Source of the DNA: Dothistroma septosporum
Taxonomy: Eukaryota; Ascomycota; Dothideomycetes; Mycosphaerellales; Mycosphaerellaceae
Length of the DNA: 64,000 nt
NCBI GenBank assembly: GCA_002236755.2
Contig: NBZP02000033.1
Coordinates: 2,046,262-2,110,261 of the forward strand
Direction of reading: 5' to 3'
Part shown: in pieces, positions 21,513-32,335 of the stretch
Numbering within the stretch: the first letter of the stretch is position 1
How the letters are laid out: every line of letters begins with the position of its first letter
Notes under the pieces: model-generated
Told to the model about the DNA's origin: nothing
The model's database searches: none
Seen by the model: the letters and a program-made list of their open reading frames with translations, nothing else
Position numbers and translations under genes: made by a program

Positions 21513-21845
21513 ATGCCAGCCATCAACGTAAGCCCCTCCACCAAGATGCCCCTCACTTTGCGTCAAGACTCATCCAGCACAGGTCTCCTTGAAGGACAAG
21601 AACGGCGACGCCAGCAAGCTCGAAGAGGCGAAGAAGCAGGTCACCGAGCAAGGCGGCAAGATCACCAACGAGTTCACCTTGATCAAGGGTTTCACGTGCG
21701 TTGCCTTGATTCGCTCTCATTTCGAAGCAATCTGAGCTGACATGGTTACAACCACAGCGCTGAGTTCCCCGCCGACAAAGTTCACACTCTCTCCTCGAAC
21801 GAACACATCAATGTTGAGAATGATGGCAAGGTCACTACGCAATGA
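21513..21845 (+). CDS. Pbi2-like proteinase B inhibitor (inhibitor I9)
   Basis: Three exons (21513-21527, 21583-21695, 21758-21845) encode only 71 residues. The joined protein starts MPAIN, then VSLKDKNGDASKLEEAKKQV, EQGGKITNEFTLIKGFTAEF, and ends HINVENDGKVTTQ. This is the size and pattern of the inhibitor I9 family, which has the fold of a free-standing subtilisin propeptide. Yeast Pbi2 inhibits vacuolar proteinase B and takes part in vacuole fusion with thioredoxin. The five-codon first exon was chosen because the splice gtaagc...acag joins in frame to the conserved part. Both introns are GT-AG. No signal peptide, as expected for a cytosolic inhibitor. Confidence 0.88.
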
Positions 21846-22135
21846 TGGGTTGTAAATCAACATACAAGCAATGGTCCTTGAGAATCTCGTTAGATGATCA
21901 ATGAGCTGTCGATATGAAGAGCTGCACAAAAGACAAAATACTCGGGCCAATCTAAGATCAACGGGCTTCTCTCTGCCGTCCATGGCAAGTCAGATGCTCT
22001 GCCAAGTTACAACAGTCTCGCTACCTGCGGTCGTTCGCTTCGTAGATGTGGTTCCAGAATCCTCTCAGGTGCTTCTTACTACCGAGTTCGTTGAGCTGAT
22101 ATTGGTCAGCGGTGCCTCCATCCAATGAACTCAGT

Positions 22136-23007
22136 TCAACCCACAATTTCGATCTCTTTGGGCGTGAGCTTAAATGTCATGGATCTGAGATAGTCTGACA
22201 GCCTCTGTTCTCTGCTGCTGGTCGTGATGGCAACGACATCCTGGTCGACGCACCATCTTAGACAGATTTCGCCGGGGCTGACCGCATACTTCTTTGCGAG
22301 ACTATTCAAGTAGTCATTCGCTGGACCACCCTCGCCCTTTGTTATCGGAGTCTGCGGACCATAAGCTGAAGTCGCGATGCCCTTCTCTCTGTGGTACTTG
22401 AGCAGGTCTGTGTGCTGCAAGTATGGGTGGAACTCGATTTGATTGATCGCAGGAGGAATAGTGCAAGTCTCCAGAATGAAGTCGAGGTGCTCCGGCAGGT
22501 AGTTGCTTACTCCGATCGATTTCGTCAGGCCTTCGTTTTTGAGCTGCTCCATTTGCTTCCATTTGGCTTGGTGTTCTTCTTTACTTTTGGAGAAGAATGG
22601 CGAATGGATTAAATAGCTGCGCTGTGTCAATGAAGCTGACCGTGATTGCACAAGAAGACTCACAGGTCAACATAGTCCATCTGCAGCTTCTTCAAGCTGG
22701 TTCTGAGCGCTGATGGGATATCGGCAATGTTCGTTTGAACCTTGGTCGTAATGAACAGCTTGTCGCGTGAGACTTCGCACTGCTTGATTGCAGTTCCGAG
22801 TTCTGTTTCGGTCTTATACATCTCAGCACCATCCAGGTGGTAATATCCCAGGCCGATGGCGGTCTTGGTTGAATCAATGCATGTTTGGTCTAGCTTGGCC
22901 TCATCGCCCTGTTTGTACCACGCGGTGCCGGTACCGTATGCGAGCATGGGAATGCTATTGCCGTCGTTCAACTTGAGATTGGGGATTGGGGTGTGAATCT
23001 TGGCCAT
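22136..23007 (-). CDS. Aldo/keto reductase
   Basis: Exons 23007-22664 and 22616-22136 encode 274 residues, a normal length for a single-domain AKR. The start MAKIHTPIPNLKLNDGN fits the family. The frame runs further upstream without support. The catalytic tetrad is visible: Asp and Tyr in HLDGAEMYKTE, Lys in LFITTKVQTN, His in YLIHSPF (split by the 47-bp intron). NADPH-site features follow: KSIGVSNYLPEHL, AINQIEFHPYL and AITTSSREQRLSDYL. The N-terminus with MLAYGTGTAWYK is like yeast YDL124W, an alpha-keto amide/aldehyde reductase; that is similarity, not proof of substrate. It is probably cytosolic. No gene partner nearby suggests a pathway. Confidence 0.9.
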
Positions 23008-24721
23008 GTTGGCGAAGAGAACGAGTCGTTGTGGTTGAGGATAGGTCCGGACTTTGTTACGCGTGGTCGCTGTCGCGTATTGGACAAAGGGCGTCTTGTG
23101 AGCAATGAAGAAGCACGAATGTTGAAACACAAGGGCAAGTGGGAGCCAGAACGGTACCCCACTGTAGCGGCATCATCTTGGAGGGGTCGTCCGGCACGTC
23201 GCGCCCTAACAACGCCAGCACGATAGTTATGGTGTAACCAGGCATTCACTTGAAGCACACAGCCCAGAAGTGAGCACAGTAGCGAGTCGCTAGGCTTATG
23301 TCCAGACACATCATTGCGTTCGGGATTTGTCACTGAATGTACTGGCGGGCAATGCAGCGTTTGTCCAGTATTGCTGTTGTGGATCTGAGCTCACGGCCTG
23401 GCACGTACGTCAGTATGAGGCCGGGCAGTACATGTGTCTGGCAAGAAATCCACGCCCCTTATTGAAGTTTTGGAAGGTACATGTATCAAACCGTGGCAAG
23501 TGCTGGCAGTCATGGTCCGCGGCTAGAGTTTCCAGATCGTGCCCTTACTCCATCTCTGACCGCAAGGATAAGCAAGAGTCTCTCGTGCCTTCAGATTGAT
23601 CACAGCCGTAAGAGGAAATTCTGATAGAGGGAGAGTGGCCGTGAAACGCGCACACTGTTCGATGCTATTGCTTGTTGCGCGTTTTGGCTGGCCTAGATCC
23701 AGGATTTGACCATGATCTCGCGATGCCTGGCTTGAGTCGCCCCAAGACAGCTCGTCTCGATGGTGGGGAGAGCTCCAGACCTTGTGAGAAGGGACGGATG
23801 ACGTTGTCAGGACATGTAATATACATGTAAGAGAGCATTCCCATCAGTGGGTCGAGGGCAGTCGTAAAGTTGACTACGCGTGGTCTGTCAAACATGACTG
23901 GGGGTCTGAGAGGCACACGTGATAGCGCAACGGCGGGCGGTAAGCAGAGACGCCTAGTCGCTGACCTTACCTCGTCAGCAGCTGCACTGCAAGCTTGGCC
24001 GATTATGGTGACGGCGCTGCAGGCACGCCCTCGTGCAAAGGCTTGAACGCTGCTGCTCCACTTGTTAATGAATCATCTTTCAATTATTAGTCAATTATGA
24101 CTAAATCATCAATCAATCGTTATTCAATCAACAGACGATGTGCCAGCTCGTCGAGATGCAGGAGATGTTGTGAGGCCTGACAAGGAGCACTTCACGGGCC
24201 CCATCCAATCTCCCAGAAATCCGGTTAAACGCCTAGTCCTAGGTGCCGGTGCCGGTGCTAGCTCGATCAGGGTTGCACCTCCTCGTCGCCGGAAGCTGCT
24301 TGCCTGCGGACTTTCCCACAGTTTATACCATTACTATTGTCCTTTCCCAAGCATAACCCACCCCTTGAGACTGGTCCCGGACTTCCAGCTCCAGCGGCAG
24401 CGGGACACGAACGCATATCGGAGCCAGCGAGTTGTATCGTGCATCGCAGATCCTGCCGGGCGCGCGCGGACGCAGGACGCGGCCGAGAAAGACCTACGAA
24501 AAAAACAAAACACGCGCATCCCGGAAGCGCCGGCATCTGGCATCCAGCTCGACAGCTCTTGTACGAAGATTCGTTCGACTTCGTGTGGTAGATGCTAGAC
24601 ACGTAGATTGTTACACCGGTCTCGTGTTCGCGAGCACAGTCCAGGCTCACATCCAAGGTCAAAGCACGCCGAACACCTGCAGCGCGGCAACTATCCCGCC
24701 CTGCTCGCCACGTCCTAGAGC
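23008..24721. other. 1.7-kb intergenic region
   Basis: No gene is supported. Open frames at 23327-23599, 23665-23916 and 24140-24598 have biased composition but no motif. An AT-rich stretch at about 24060-24135 carries repeated TCAATCA/ATTCAATC words. It presumably holds both the AKR promoter and a long leader of the DUF2985 gene. Confidence 0.4.
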
Positions 24722-26701
24722 ATGGATTACTTCGGTCACGGCTCACGCAGGCGTGGCAGCCCTGCAACCGACCAAGATAATGCTGCTCCCCCACGACCGG
24801 GTGCCCGATATGTGCCTGGTGCACCATCCTTCGAGAGTCTGAGAGCGCCCTCGAACATCCGCATCCGGAGGCTTCCGTCCTACACCAGTGTCAACCTCGC
24901 GCGACCCAATACCCAGGAGAATGCAAGGACTCCAGGCATTCCAGAGGAGGATCCCGCCGTGGCGGGTAGGCGTAGGAGCTCTTCCGCCCCTCAGCGCCCT
25001 AACGTCAATGATCTGCTGGCCTCGGACTTGGAACCCCAAAGGACCGTTGATGTGCACCACTCCCGAATGCCCGCCATCAGAGAGGGCGATCAGATTACGC
25101 CACGTGCCGGCGAAACGCTTGCAAGCTACCCCTACGGCAATGACGGCTCTCTGCCGGCGACACCAGGCATCAACGCGCAGGATATGGAGTCCGCAACGCC
25201 TCCCGTAGAGAGAGTGGGAGCCGGAGCTGGAGCAATGCACAGTGCAGGCGCCGCGGCGCAGAGAAATCGTGGCTTTGGTCTGAGCCGCTTCAGAAGCAAT
25301 ACATCGGCTACGCACGAAAGCCGAAGACCACCATCTCGTGCTTCTGGTACAGAGTACGAGTCAGATGTCATCGATCTGCTTGACCTGGTCGACCCTGAAG
25401 TACGGACCATTGGCACACTGACTAACCTTCAGAACTCTCTCTTCGTGCCGGACCTGGGAGGCCTCATCAATAGGCGACCAACCTATGACCTGTCATCGCG
25501 GCGACCCACAACCGAGAGGCCTGAAGTCGACTCCGAAATCCAGCGCATAGTGCGATCGAGAGCAGGCACTCGTGCCTCACGGGCAGGCGTGCCCACATCA
25601 AAGCCCATACCTGAACACCCATCGGCCGAGCTCGAAGATGGCATTGAACTGCAAGATTCGCAGATTCGACGTAAGATGTCCATCTCTTCCGAGCTCAGCG
25701 ACTCGCACTATGCCGTCCTACCCCACGGCGTGAGCCTCGAAGGATGGGGCGAAGAGGATGTTGCCGAGCTTAACGATCACGTGCGACATCTACTTCACTC
25801 CAAGCGCGAGGGCTTCAAACGTTCGTGGAAGGGCTTCAGGCAATATGTCAGTAAACCACTGGGACTGTTTGTATTCGTCTATGCAACTCTAGTCACGCTG
25901 TTCGGAGCCGCTTGGGTATTTGCACTCATTGGATGGATCTACGTTGGCAACAAGCAGGAATACATCATCAACGTTATCGATCTGACCCTAGTGGCACTAT
26001 TCGCGTTGATGGGGGATGGGCTGGCGCCGTTCCGCGCTGTCGATACATATCATATGTGCTTCATAGCACATTACCACCATCTTACCTGGCGCCTTCGGAA
26101 GGAAAGCCAGTTACCTGAACTTGTCGACCAGAACGATTTACCTGATAGGCGGAGGAGCGCCACCGAGACAGACATTGACGATGCTATTGACCGAGCTGAG
26201 ACGGCTGAGTTCTCAGTGCTCACACCGCGACAACAGAAGCGGCTGCAGTACCACCAAGCCAAGTTCAACAAGAGTCACACCTTCTACAAACCACACGAGA
26301 CTACAACGCACCACGCTTTCCCTCTAAAACTGATGATCGCCGCGGTGGTATTGCTGGATTGTCACAGCCTGCTCCAAGTAGCTCTTGGAACATGTACATG
26401 GTCCATCGACTACAGAGTCCGACCCGAGGCACTGACTGCCACTATCCTGTCCTGCTCAATCACCTGCAATATTGCTGCTGGCGTGGTGATTAGTATCGGT
26501 GATCATAAGACGCGCAAGAAGGACGTGCTCGAGCGCATGTTCCGCCAAAGTTTGACAGAGCAGGCGATGAAGCGCATGGCCAAGACACACGACAGGGGAG
26601 AGATGGCGCTGAACGTTGATCCGAGCAAGGTCGAGAGCGAAGATTTCCACAAGGCAACGCAGGCCAAGGCTCGAGGCATTTCGAGTTCCTCAGAGACGTA
26701 A
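24722..26701 (+). CDS. DUF2985 integral membrane protein
   Basis: A single exon encodes 659 residues. The first 370 are disordered and rich in Arg, Ser, Pro and Ala. The C-terminal half has the DUF2985 pattern with four membrane segments: LGLFVFVYATLVTLFGAAWV, INVIDLTLVALFALMGDGL, FPLKLMIAAVVLLDCHSLL and ALTATILSCSITCNIAAGVV. Between them a charged loop contains TPRQQKRLQYHQAKFNKSHT, followed by FYKPHETTTHHAFP, the most conserved part of the family. DUF2985 proteins occur across ascomycetes and have no assigned role. The ATG at 24722 is the first in frame after a long GC-rich leader. It is not obviously linked to its neighbours. Confidence 0.82.
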   Translation: MDYFGHGSRRRGSPATDQDNAAPPRPGARYVPGAPSFESLRAPSNIRIRRLPSYTSVNLARPNTQENARTPGIPEEDPAVAGRRRSSSAPQRPNVNDLLASDLEPQRTVDVHHSRMPAIREGDQITPRAGETLASYPYGNDGSLPATPGINAQDMESATPPVERVGAGAGAMHSAGAAAQRNRGFGLSRFRSNTSATHESRRPPSRASGTEYESDVIDLLDLVDPEVRTIGTLTNLQNSLFVPDLGGLINRRPTYDLSSRRPTTERPEVDSEIQRIVRSRAGTRASRAGVPTSKPIPEHPSAELEDGIELQDSQIRRKMSISSELSDSHYAVLPHGVSLEGWGEEDVAELNDHVRHLLHSKREGFKRSWKGFRQYVSKPLGLFVFVYATLVTLFGAAWVFALIGWIYVGNKQEYIINVIDLTLVALFALMGDGLAPFRAVDTYHMCFIAHYHHLTWRLRKESQLPELVDQNDLPDRRRSATETDIDDAIDRAETAEFSVLTPRQQKRLQYHQAKFNKSHTFYKPHETTTHHAFPLKLMIAAVVLLDCHSLLQVALGTCTWSIDYRVRPEALTATILSCSITCNIAAGVVISIGDHKTRKKDVLERMFRQSLTEQAMKRMAKTHDRGEMALNVDPSKVESEDFHKATQAKARGISSSSET

Positions 26702-27006
26702 AACTGGCTGATCGATCATGATAATTTGTTCTGTACAGTCTCACAGTACTTCTAGCGCTTTTAATAGGTAATGCATCATGGCGCGTAGAAATGTTCATAT
26801 CAGCAAAGAACGAAATACGGACCTTGACTTGGCGCTCAGATGCGTTCGATGTTGCCCCGAACTGGATTTTACATCAGGTATTACCGCACCTTCTCCATTC
26901 CCACAGTCCAGTTGAGCTGCATGAAGGATCGGCCACAAACACATCGTCTTTCGACTCGCTCTTGACTCTGGCATGTGTCCTCCCCGGGCTCTCGTCCGTA
27001 GATCTC
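26702..27006. other. Convergent 3' region, nothing recognised
   Basis: 305 bp between the 3' ends of the DUF2985 gene and the F-box-like gene. No supported feature. Confidence 0.4.
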
Positions 27007-27645
27007 TCAAGACAATCCATGCAACATTCTCGGCACACTCCCTTGAATCTCACCACACAACTCTATGACATTCCCCGGTAGTAGTCCTCGGCCCTCATTG
27101 CTCTCCAGAATACCCCTCACCACCTCCACCAACCTTCCCGGCGCCTCACAACACTGCAGCCTCGGCCGCCTCCTCGCCCCACCCTGCCAATAACACCTCA
27201 CCTCCATCCTCACCTCCCTCTTCTTCCCCAAATCCAACGTCACAGCAGGCGCACTAACCGCACTCCCAGTCTTCAACTCAAATTTTCTGATCCTTAGGAA
27301 ACTGTCCGAGCCTGCAGCTTCGCATGCTTCACACCATGCCCCGAAGGTGAGAAGTTTCTTTTCGTAGCGGAGATCTTGGGCTACATGTAAGGGAGCTTCG
27401 ATGACGTCTTTGATGTTGAACTGGAAGGTGTTCACTGCGAAGTAGAGGGGGAGGGATTCTTTGCGGATTTGTCTGTTGACCTGTGTGACTGCTGGGAGGC
27501 GTAAAACGAAGGCGTCCCGGGGGATGAAGACGCGGGGAGAGATTGGGAGCGGGCAGAGGAGTGTGAAGGCTAGGATCAGATCCCGGAGTTCCGGGGGCAG
27601 GGACAGCAGGCGGAACGGCGTCGGGGCCTCCATTGACGAGAGCAT
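27007..27645 (-). CDS. Small F-box/2EXR-like protein
   Basis: A single exon gives 212 residues from the ATG at 27645 (a second ATG at 27633). The open frame continues upstream but without conserved sequence and toward the FAD-oxidase remnant. Near the N-terminus RLLSLPPELRDLILAFTLL is an F-box/2EXR-type motif. It is followed by LPAVTQVNRQIRKESLPLYF, the second hallmark of this large fungal family (return helix with Q..R..I..E..P..Y). The C-terminal part is poorly conserved. The family may mediate protein binding, but no partner can be inferred. The cysteine- and arginine-rich ARRRPRLQCCEAPGR is unusual. Confidence 0.7.
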   Translation of the reverse strand: MLSSMEAPTPFRLLSLPPELRDLILAFTLLCPLPISPRVFIPRDAFVLRLPAVTQVNRQIRKESLPLYFAVNTFQFNIKDVIEAPLHVAQDLRYEKKLLTFGAWCEACEAAGSDSFLRIRKFELKTGSAVSAPAVTLDLGKKREVRMEVRCYWQGGARRRPRLQCCEAPGRLVEVVRGILESNEGRGLLPGNVIELCGEIQGSVPRMLHGLS

Positions 27646-27740
27646 TGTTGTGGAATGGTGTTTGGGAAAGAGTATGTGATGTGTGATGGCAATATCGTTG
27701 GGTACTGGACCCCGAGCTCCAGCCCGCTTCTCACGTGAGC

Positions 27741-28445
27741 TCAGAGGTACAATTCCTTGCTGACCACACCCTCCGGATCCCACTGCCTCTTCAGTCCTCT
27801 CAATATCTGCACGTTCACGCTACCAACACATCTTCTTTCTAGGCCTTTGCCTCTGTCTCCGTCGGCAAAATTCGCATACTCAGCCAATCTCCTAATCCTT
27901 CCTCAAAACCTCAACCGCTTTCTCGAAATACCCTTGCACACCACTAACCATCGATATGCTCGCCCAGAACTTGACATGATGCATCCCATCTGCCGACTCA
28001 AACGGAGCAGCTTTCGGACCTCGCGAGTCCCACTGGAAGCTAAAGTAGGAGCTCCGGTTAGTATAGCTGCGTGACTGCTATTGTCATGTCAAATCCCAAA
28101 GTATCTTGACAAGTCGATCACCGTGCTATCGTTGCCTATCGTCGAAAACAAGCTCGTGCCTCCGACCTTGGGTACAAATGGAACTTTCTTGATCTATGTC
28201 CATCGTATCTGCCGTCGTGTCAGTGAGATAGTCAACATTTTGCACGTCATCATTAATGTTACTGACCAGACATTGCCATCCCTGCTCTGTTCTCGGTGAT
28301 ACTATTGCAGCTGGTTGTTCTTGTCGATGTCGCTCCATCTCTGCATGTACTCTCCGTCACTCTCATAACCACTACCAAGCACAATATCCTGGCCAAATCT
28401 GGCCTGCCGCTCTGTGACAATGCTCATGGCAGTGAATGGCACCAT
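27741..28445 (-). pseudogene. FAD-linked (BBE-type) oxidoreductase pseudogene with internal deletion
   Basis: The reverse strand holds both ends of a berberine-bridge-type FAD oxidase but not the middle. N-terminal pieces occur in different frames: GSGYESDGEYMQRWSDID, then PAAIVSPRTEQ, then VPKVGGTSLFSTIGNDSTVI (about 28095-28180). The C-terminal domain begins soon after, with FSFQWDSRGPKAAPFES and GMHHVKFWASIS, then EYANFADGDRGKGLERR and LRGLKRQWDPEGVVSKEL ending at a TGA (27743-27741). About 300 residues between are absent. There are also a TAG at 27894-27892 and a one-base frameshift before EYANF. Intact relatives have about 450-500 residues. Confidence 0.8.
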
Positions 28446-28815
28446 TTGATGCCAAGGGCGCGACTGCAAGCGTAAAATAGCTCAGACAGCGAGAGGAAGA
28501 GAGAGGGAGAGAGAGGACTCGGCCGTTCTGAAGTACGGCCGAGGGCCGAACCTCCAAAGTGTGTCAGCAAGATCCAATAACATTAATGCCCTTCGTGTCC
28601 TCTTGCGTCAAAGGAATCAGCGTCAGGCTCTGCTGCAATTCTGGTGAGCTGATACGTTCGATGTCGGGTTCTTACCTACCCAAAGCGGTAGGCAGGTCTT
28701 TCATGAGTCTTTTCTGCATAACTTCGCCCTGTCGTAGGCAGCATCACTATAGTACAATCAAGACTCGCAGTATGCAGTCGTCGCTCGAGGCATTTCCGTC
28801 GCGCTAGAATGCATA
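28446..28815. other. Intergenic, no supported gene
   Basis: 370 bp between the FAD-oxidase remnant and the 3' end of the Scd6-like gene. A GA-rich run (GAGAGGAAGAGAGAGG) lies near 28490-28515. Confidence 0.4.
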
Positions 28816-30827
28816 CTATGCCGGAGTAGCTCCAGCATCGCCTCGCCCACGACCCCGTGAAGTGCCACTGCGAGAGCTGTCGAATCCGCCCCGAGTGTTG
28901 TCGAATCCTCCGCGACCGCCGTGAAATCTGCCACGTCCACGGCCGCGCCCTCTGCCACGGTAGCCGCCGGCGTTGTCGACGCTCCCTTGACCAAAGGTCT
29001 CCATGTTCTTCGAGCGCTCCTCACGGCGCATCGTGCGTCCGTCAAATTCCGTCTGCTGCTGCTCTGCACGATCCTTGAGATCGCTGCTGATGTTGTCAAA
29101 GAATGATGATTTCTTGTCGTACGTTTGCCTAAGTGGGATCACAACATCGTCGGCGTCGGCGTGTCCGTTAGTCGCGGTCGCGATGGGATCCGCCTTGTCG
29201 CCGTTAACAGGGCTTGTGACCGGGCTGCCGCTCGCAATAGCCTCCTTGACCAGGTCCTGTTTATTGAACTTTGCGTTTGCAGTCTCAAAGTCAAAATCTT
29301 CCTTGGGTACTTCTACTGACTTCTGTGTGCTCTCGCGTCTTCCACCGCGTGCGCCTCTCTCGCCGCCTCGCCCACGCCCGCGGCCTCTTGCTTGACCATC
29401 CTGCACTCTCATTTGATGCACCTTCTGGGTGAGGTTGTCCACTGCTCCAGCGCTGTTCGTTGCGCCTAGCTTTGCCATAGCAGCTGCCACTGCCGCTGTG
29501 GCAGCTTCTGTTGCATTCGAGGCATTCGGGATTGGTGATGCAGCCGGAGCTGGAGCAGGCACATGCTTTGTGGGAGCAGCAGGCTTGGGTTGCTGCTTTG
29601 GTACAGCTGAACTCGTAGAGGGCAAAGGTACCGCAACTCTATTGTTCGGCTTCTGAGCTGGCTTCGCGGCCTGGGGTTGTTGCGCTTGAGTGGCAGTCGC
29701 TGGAGCTGAAGGAGCAGTTGCGGCAGCTATAGAAGGCTTGGGGTCGACCGGTGGGGGAGGGCCGGTGCCCTTGCTGTTGGCAGCGGGAGTGCCTGACATC
29801 TCGACAGGCTTCTGTTCTGGCTGCTGAGCAGAACGTGGCTGAGCGGCTTGAATTGACCCTGGCTGTGGGGTGTTCTGCTTGCTGCCGATTGGTGCTTGCT
29901 GCTGCTGACCTTGTATCTGCTGTTGCGGAGGTCGCTGTTGCTGATTCATCTGACCTGGAGGACCGATTGGTTGCTGCTGAGGTGGGAACGGGCCTGGAGG
30001 ACCTGGTGGGAATCCGTGACCTGGTGGTAGACCATAGCCCATGGGACCAGGACCGTAGCCAGGCGGAGGCGGACCATATCCCATTCCATACCCTGGCACT
30101 GCACCGGGTTGTCCTGGGAAGCCATGAGCACCACCTGGACCTTGAAATCGCGGTTGCTGTTGGAATTGGTTGGGTGGTGGGCCTGGGTATCCAAACTGCT
30201 GCTGTTGCTGGTATTGGGGTGGAGGAGGTCCGCCGAACTGACTCTGCTGCTGGGAAGGTGGACCTTGCTGTTGCTGCTGCTGACCAGACTATGCACTGCG
30301 TCAGTGATTCGTCCAAAGCCGCGCGACTCGAGTGTGCTGTGCCGCATATGGCGGAAAGGGTCAGAAGGAAGGCAACTGGAAATATCCACATGGTTTTTGC
30401 GCCATCGGTAGTATTGTGTTTTAACATCCAAATATGCTTCATCATAGTGAGGGAGATTGTCATGTGCTGGCTCTTACATACCCCTAGGATTGCCGGATCG
30501 TTGGGCATCTGCGGCGGGCGGTTCTCTTTCGGCGGCGCGAGGATGGTGAGGTCCTTGACATCGCTGCCACGGAAGACAATGCCATCGTAGACGACATCAG
30601 AGCCGGGGATCTCCTCTGCAGGACTGCCCTTGCGACCTTCGGTGCCGTGGCATTGGACGTCTTTGAGAGAGACGGTGGCGGTCTCGCTGTCTATCGATTG
30701 AAGGGTGCCCACATATCTGCCACCTGTCAGCGGAGGCTCTGTAACGAATGTCGCATGGAATATTGATGGCGCACTTGATGTCGGACTTGGAGATGAGAGA
30801 GATACGCGACCCGATGTACTCGGACAT
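28816..30827 (-). CDS. SCD6: Scd6/Sum2/LSM14-family mRNA regulator
   Basis: Exons 30827-30775, 30716-30482 and 30288-28816 encode 586 residues. The N-terminus MSEYIGSRISLISKSDI joins to KYVGTLQSIDSETATVSLKD, the divergent LSm domain of LSM14. A long Pro/Gln/Gly-rich region follows. The FDF box reads EDFDFETANAKFNKQD (about 445-460), then KKSSFFDNISSD (FFD box) and RREERSKNMETFGQ (TFG box), and last an RGG-rich tail. The domain order LSm-FDF-FFD-TFG-RGG is diagnostic. These proteins sit in P-bodies, bind Dhh1/DDX6 and eIF4G and repress translation. Introns are GT-AG (58 and 193 bp). It is divergent with the KPWE-domain gene. Confidence 0.93.
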
Positions 30828-31107
30828 CGTGGCTGCTGGATCGCAGGCGGTACGTGGTGTGTTTGGGTGGTGGTGGTGGTGGTGGGTATGTTATGTTGTT
30901 TGGACGACGAGGGCGTTCGCGTGCAGCCGTGGGTGCTAGAACTAACAGCTGGAGTCAAGCTTCGTGTTTCAGATCGAGATTGCCGAGAGCCAGAGCTTCA
31001 CATGCTTTCGTCCACCTGCAGCCACTCACGTTCCACTCACTTCACACACGCACCAACCTACCGAGATCGCGTCAGACACATGTCAGAGACACACTCCGTT
31101 CACTGAT
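30828..31107. promoter_or_regulatory. Divergent promoter, SCD6 / PEX39 candidate
   Basis: 280 bp between two start codons. A (GGT)n tract at about 30865-30890 (GGGTGGTGGTGGTGGTGGT) lies close to the SCD6 side. Confidence 0.5.
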
Positions 31108-31629
31108 ATGACCGCGGAAGCACCGCAGACCGAGCTGGACAGCACTCTGATCTTCCACCAACTCGACAGCTATCCATGGGCCGAGGACGAGGAATTCCAA
31201 GGAGGACTGAGAGCGATACTGGGGTCGGTGCAGGATCCACAGCAAGTCGGTCACCTCACTCTGCGGGCCAAGTGCTACTACTATGCGCGGAAGGCTGGAA
31301 CCCCTGTGGACTTTGACGGATACAAGAGCTGGGTGGAACACCAGAGTACTCAAGGCGGAGCAAATGGCGTCGAAGATGGTCGATCCATATTGAACAGTGA
31401 GCCAGCTGCGCAGATAGATACCAGTGGTGGCATGGGAGATGCGCCGAAGCCCGCGAGCTTTGCTGAGATCTGTGAGATGATTGCCGAGGGCAAGCCAATC
31501 CCTGGTATCAAAGAAATTCCGGACACTATTCTCGAGGGACAAGCTTCGGAAAGCAAGTCTGATGAGAGGAAGAAGCCGTGGGAGAATGCTGCGGTTGGTG
31601 CCGATGACAAGCCAAGCTGGATGAAGTGA
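31108..31629 (+). CDS. KPWE-domain protein, candidate PEX39 (PTS2 import factor)
   Basis: A single exon gives 173 residues from MTAEAPQTELDSTL; an in-frame extension upstream has no conserved content. The N-terminal part reads LIFHQLDSYPWAEDEEFQGG and a helical segment. The second half has the diagnostic block ASFAEICEMIAEGKPIPGIK, followed by EIPDTIL and RKKPWENA. This is the pattern of the Pex14-like KPWE domain. From established knowledge, Pex39 and the PTS2 co-receptors share a KPWE motif that binds the Pex7-cargo complex. The gene may act in peroxisomal import of PTS2 proteins. Older annotation would call it a hypothetical or Pex14-like protein. No membrane segment is seen. Confidence 0.65.
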   Translation: MTAEAPQTELDSTLIFHQLDSYPWAEDEEFQGGLRAILGSVQDPQQVGHLTLRAKCYYYARKAGTPVDFDGYKSWVEHQSTQGGANGVEDGRSILNSEPAAQIDTSGGMGDAPKPASFAEICEMIAEGKPIPGIKEIPDTILEGQASESKSDERKKPWENAAVGADDKPSWMK

Positions 31630-32335
31630 TTCCCTGTGTAAACCGATACGTGGAATTCGCATCATGCTTGAATGTGTTCTTCTTGGTACCACTTCACACC
31701 ACGGCCATCCCTTGGCCATCCCCTCAGACCAAGTTCATGACCACCAGAGAAAGATGAGTTGTGCATAACGAGGCCATGATCAGGATGTACGACCTCTGAG
31801 ATTGACCCGCTCGACCATGAGATCAGAAGCCTGTACTCTGCCACATGATCTTTGTGCCCTTATGCTAAACGCCGAGGGCAGCATGAACATGCTATGGACT
31901 GGCCTCCGACCGGACAGTAGCATTTAATAGGCAACGCTCAGGCTACGTACCAGTGATTTCTAGTCATGTCCACCTCCGCCCTTGGCAGTACCACATGCAG
32001 ACACAGGCTCGGTGCCCTGAGGCGCATCTGAGCGATAGAGCAGGGCTCACAAGCTAAGCGTTGTAGGTCAGCCGTGGATGATTGCAGTAGGGACGTGGCC
32101 GCTGTGCGCATATCGCGGAGAATCGACGTAGGCCTCGGCGCCTCTCCGCCATAAGAGGAATACATAACATTTACATAGCCTTCAAACTCACACGGAGTAT
32201 CGCTAAAAACACAACCAAAGGCACACAACAAACACCATTCCCATCAATTCGGGAACCAAGATGTCGCTCCATCTTCTCACCACAGTTGATATTCGTCTCT
32301 CAAAGCTCACCAATCACTGCAAGCAGAGTCGGCTT
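31630..32335. other. Convergent intergenic region
   Basis: About 700 bp with no supported gene. Short open frames on both strands lack motifs. Confidence 0.4.

Noticed and set aside
29639..30958. 439-codon reverse frame over SCD6
   Set aside because: It overlaps SCD6 exons in another frame and owes its length to Pro/Gln-rich composition; it contains the SCD6 second exon only because the frames coincide there.
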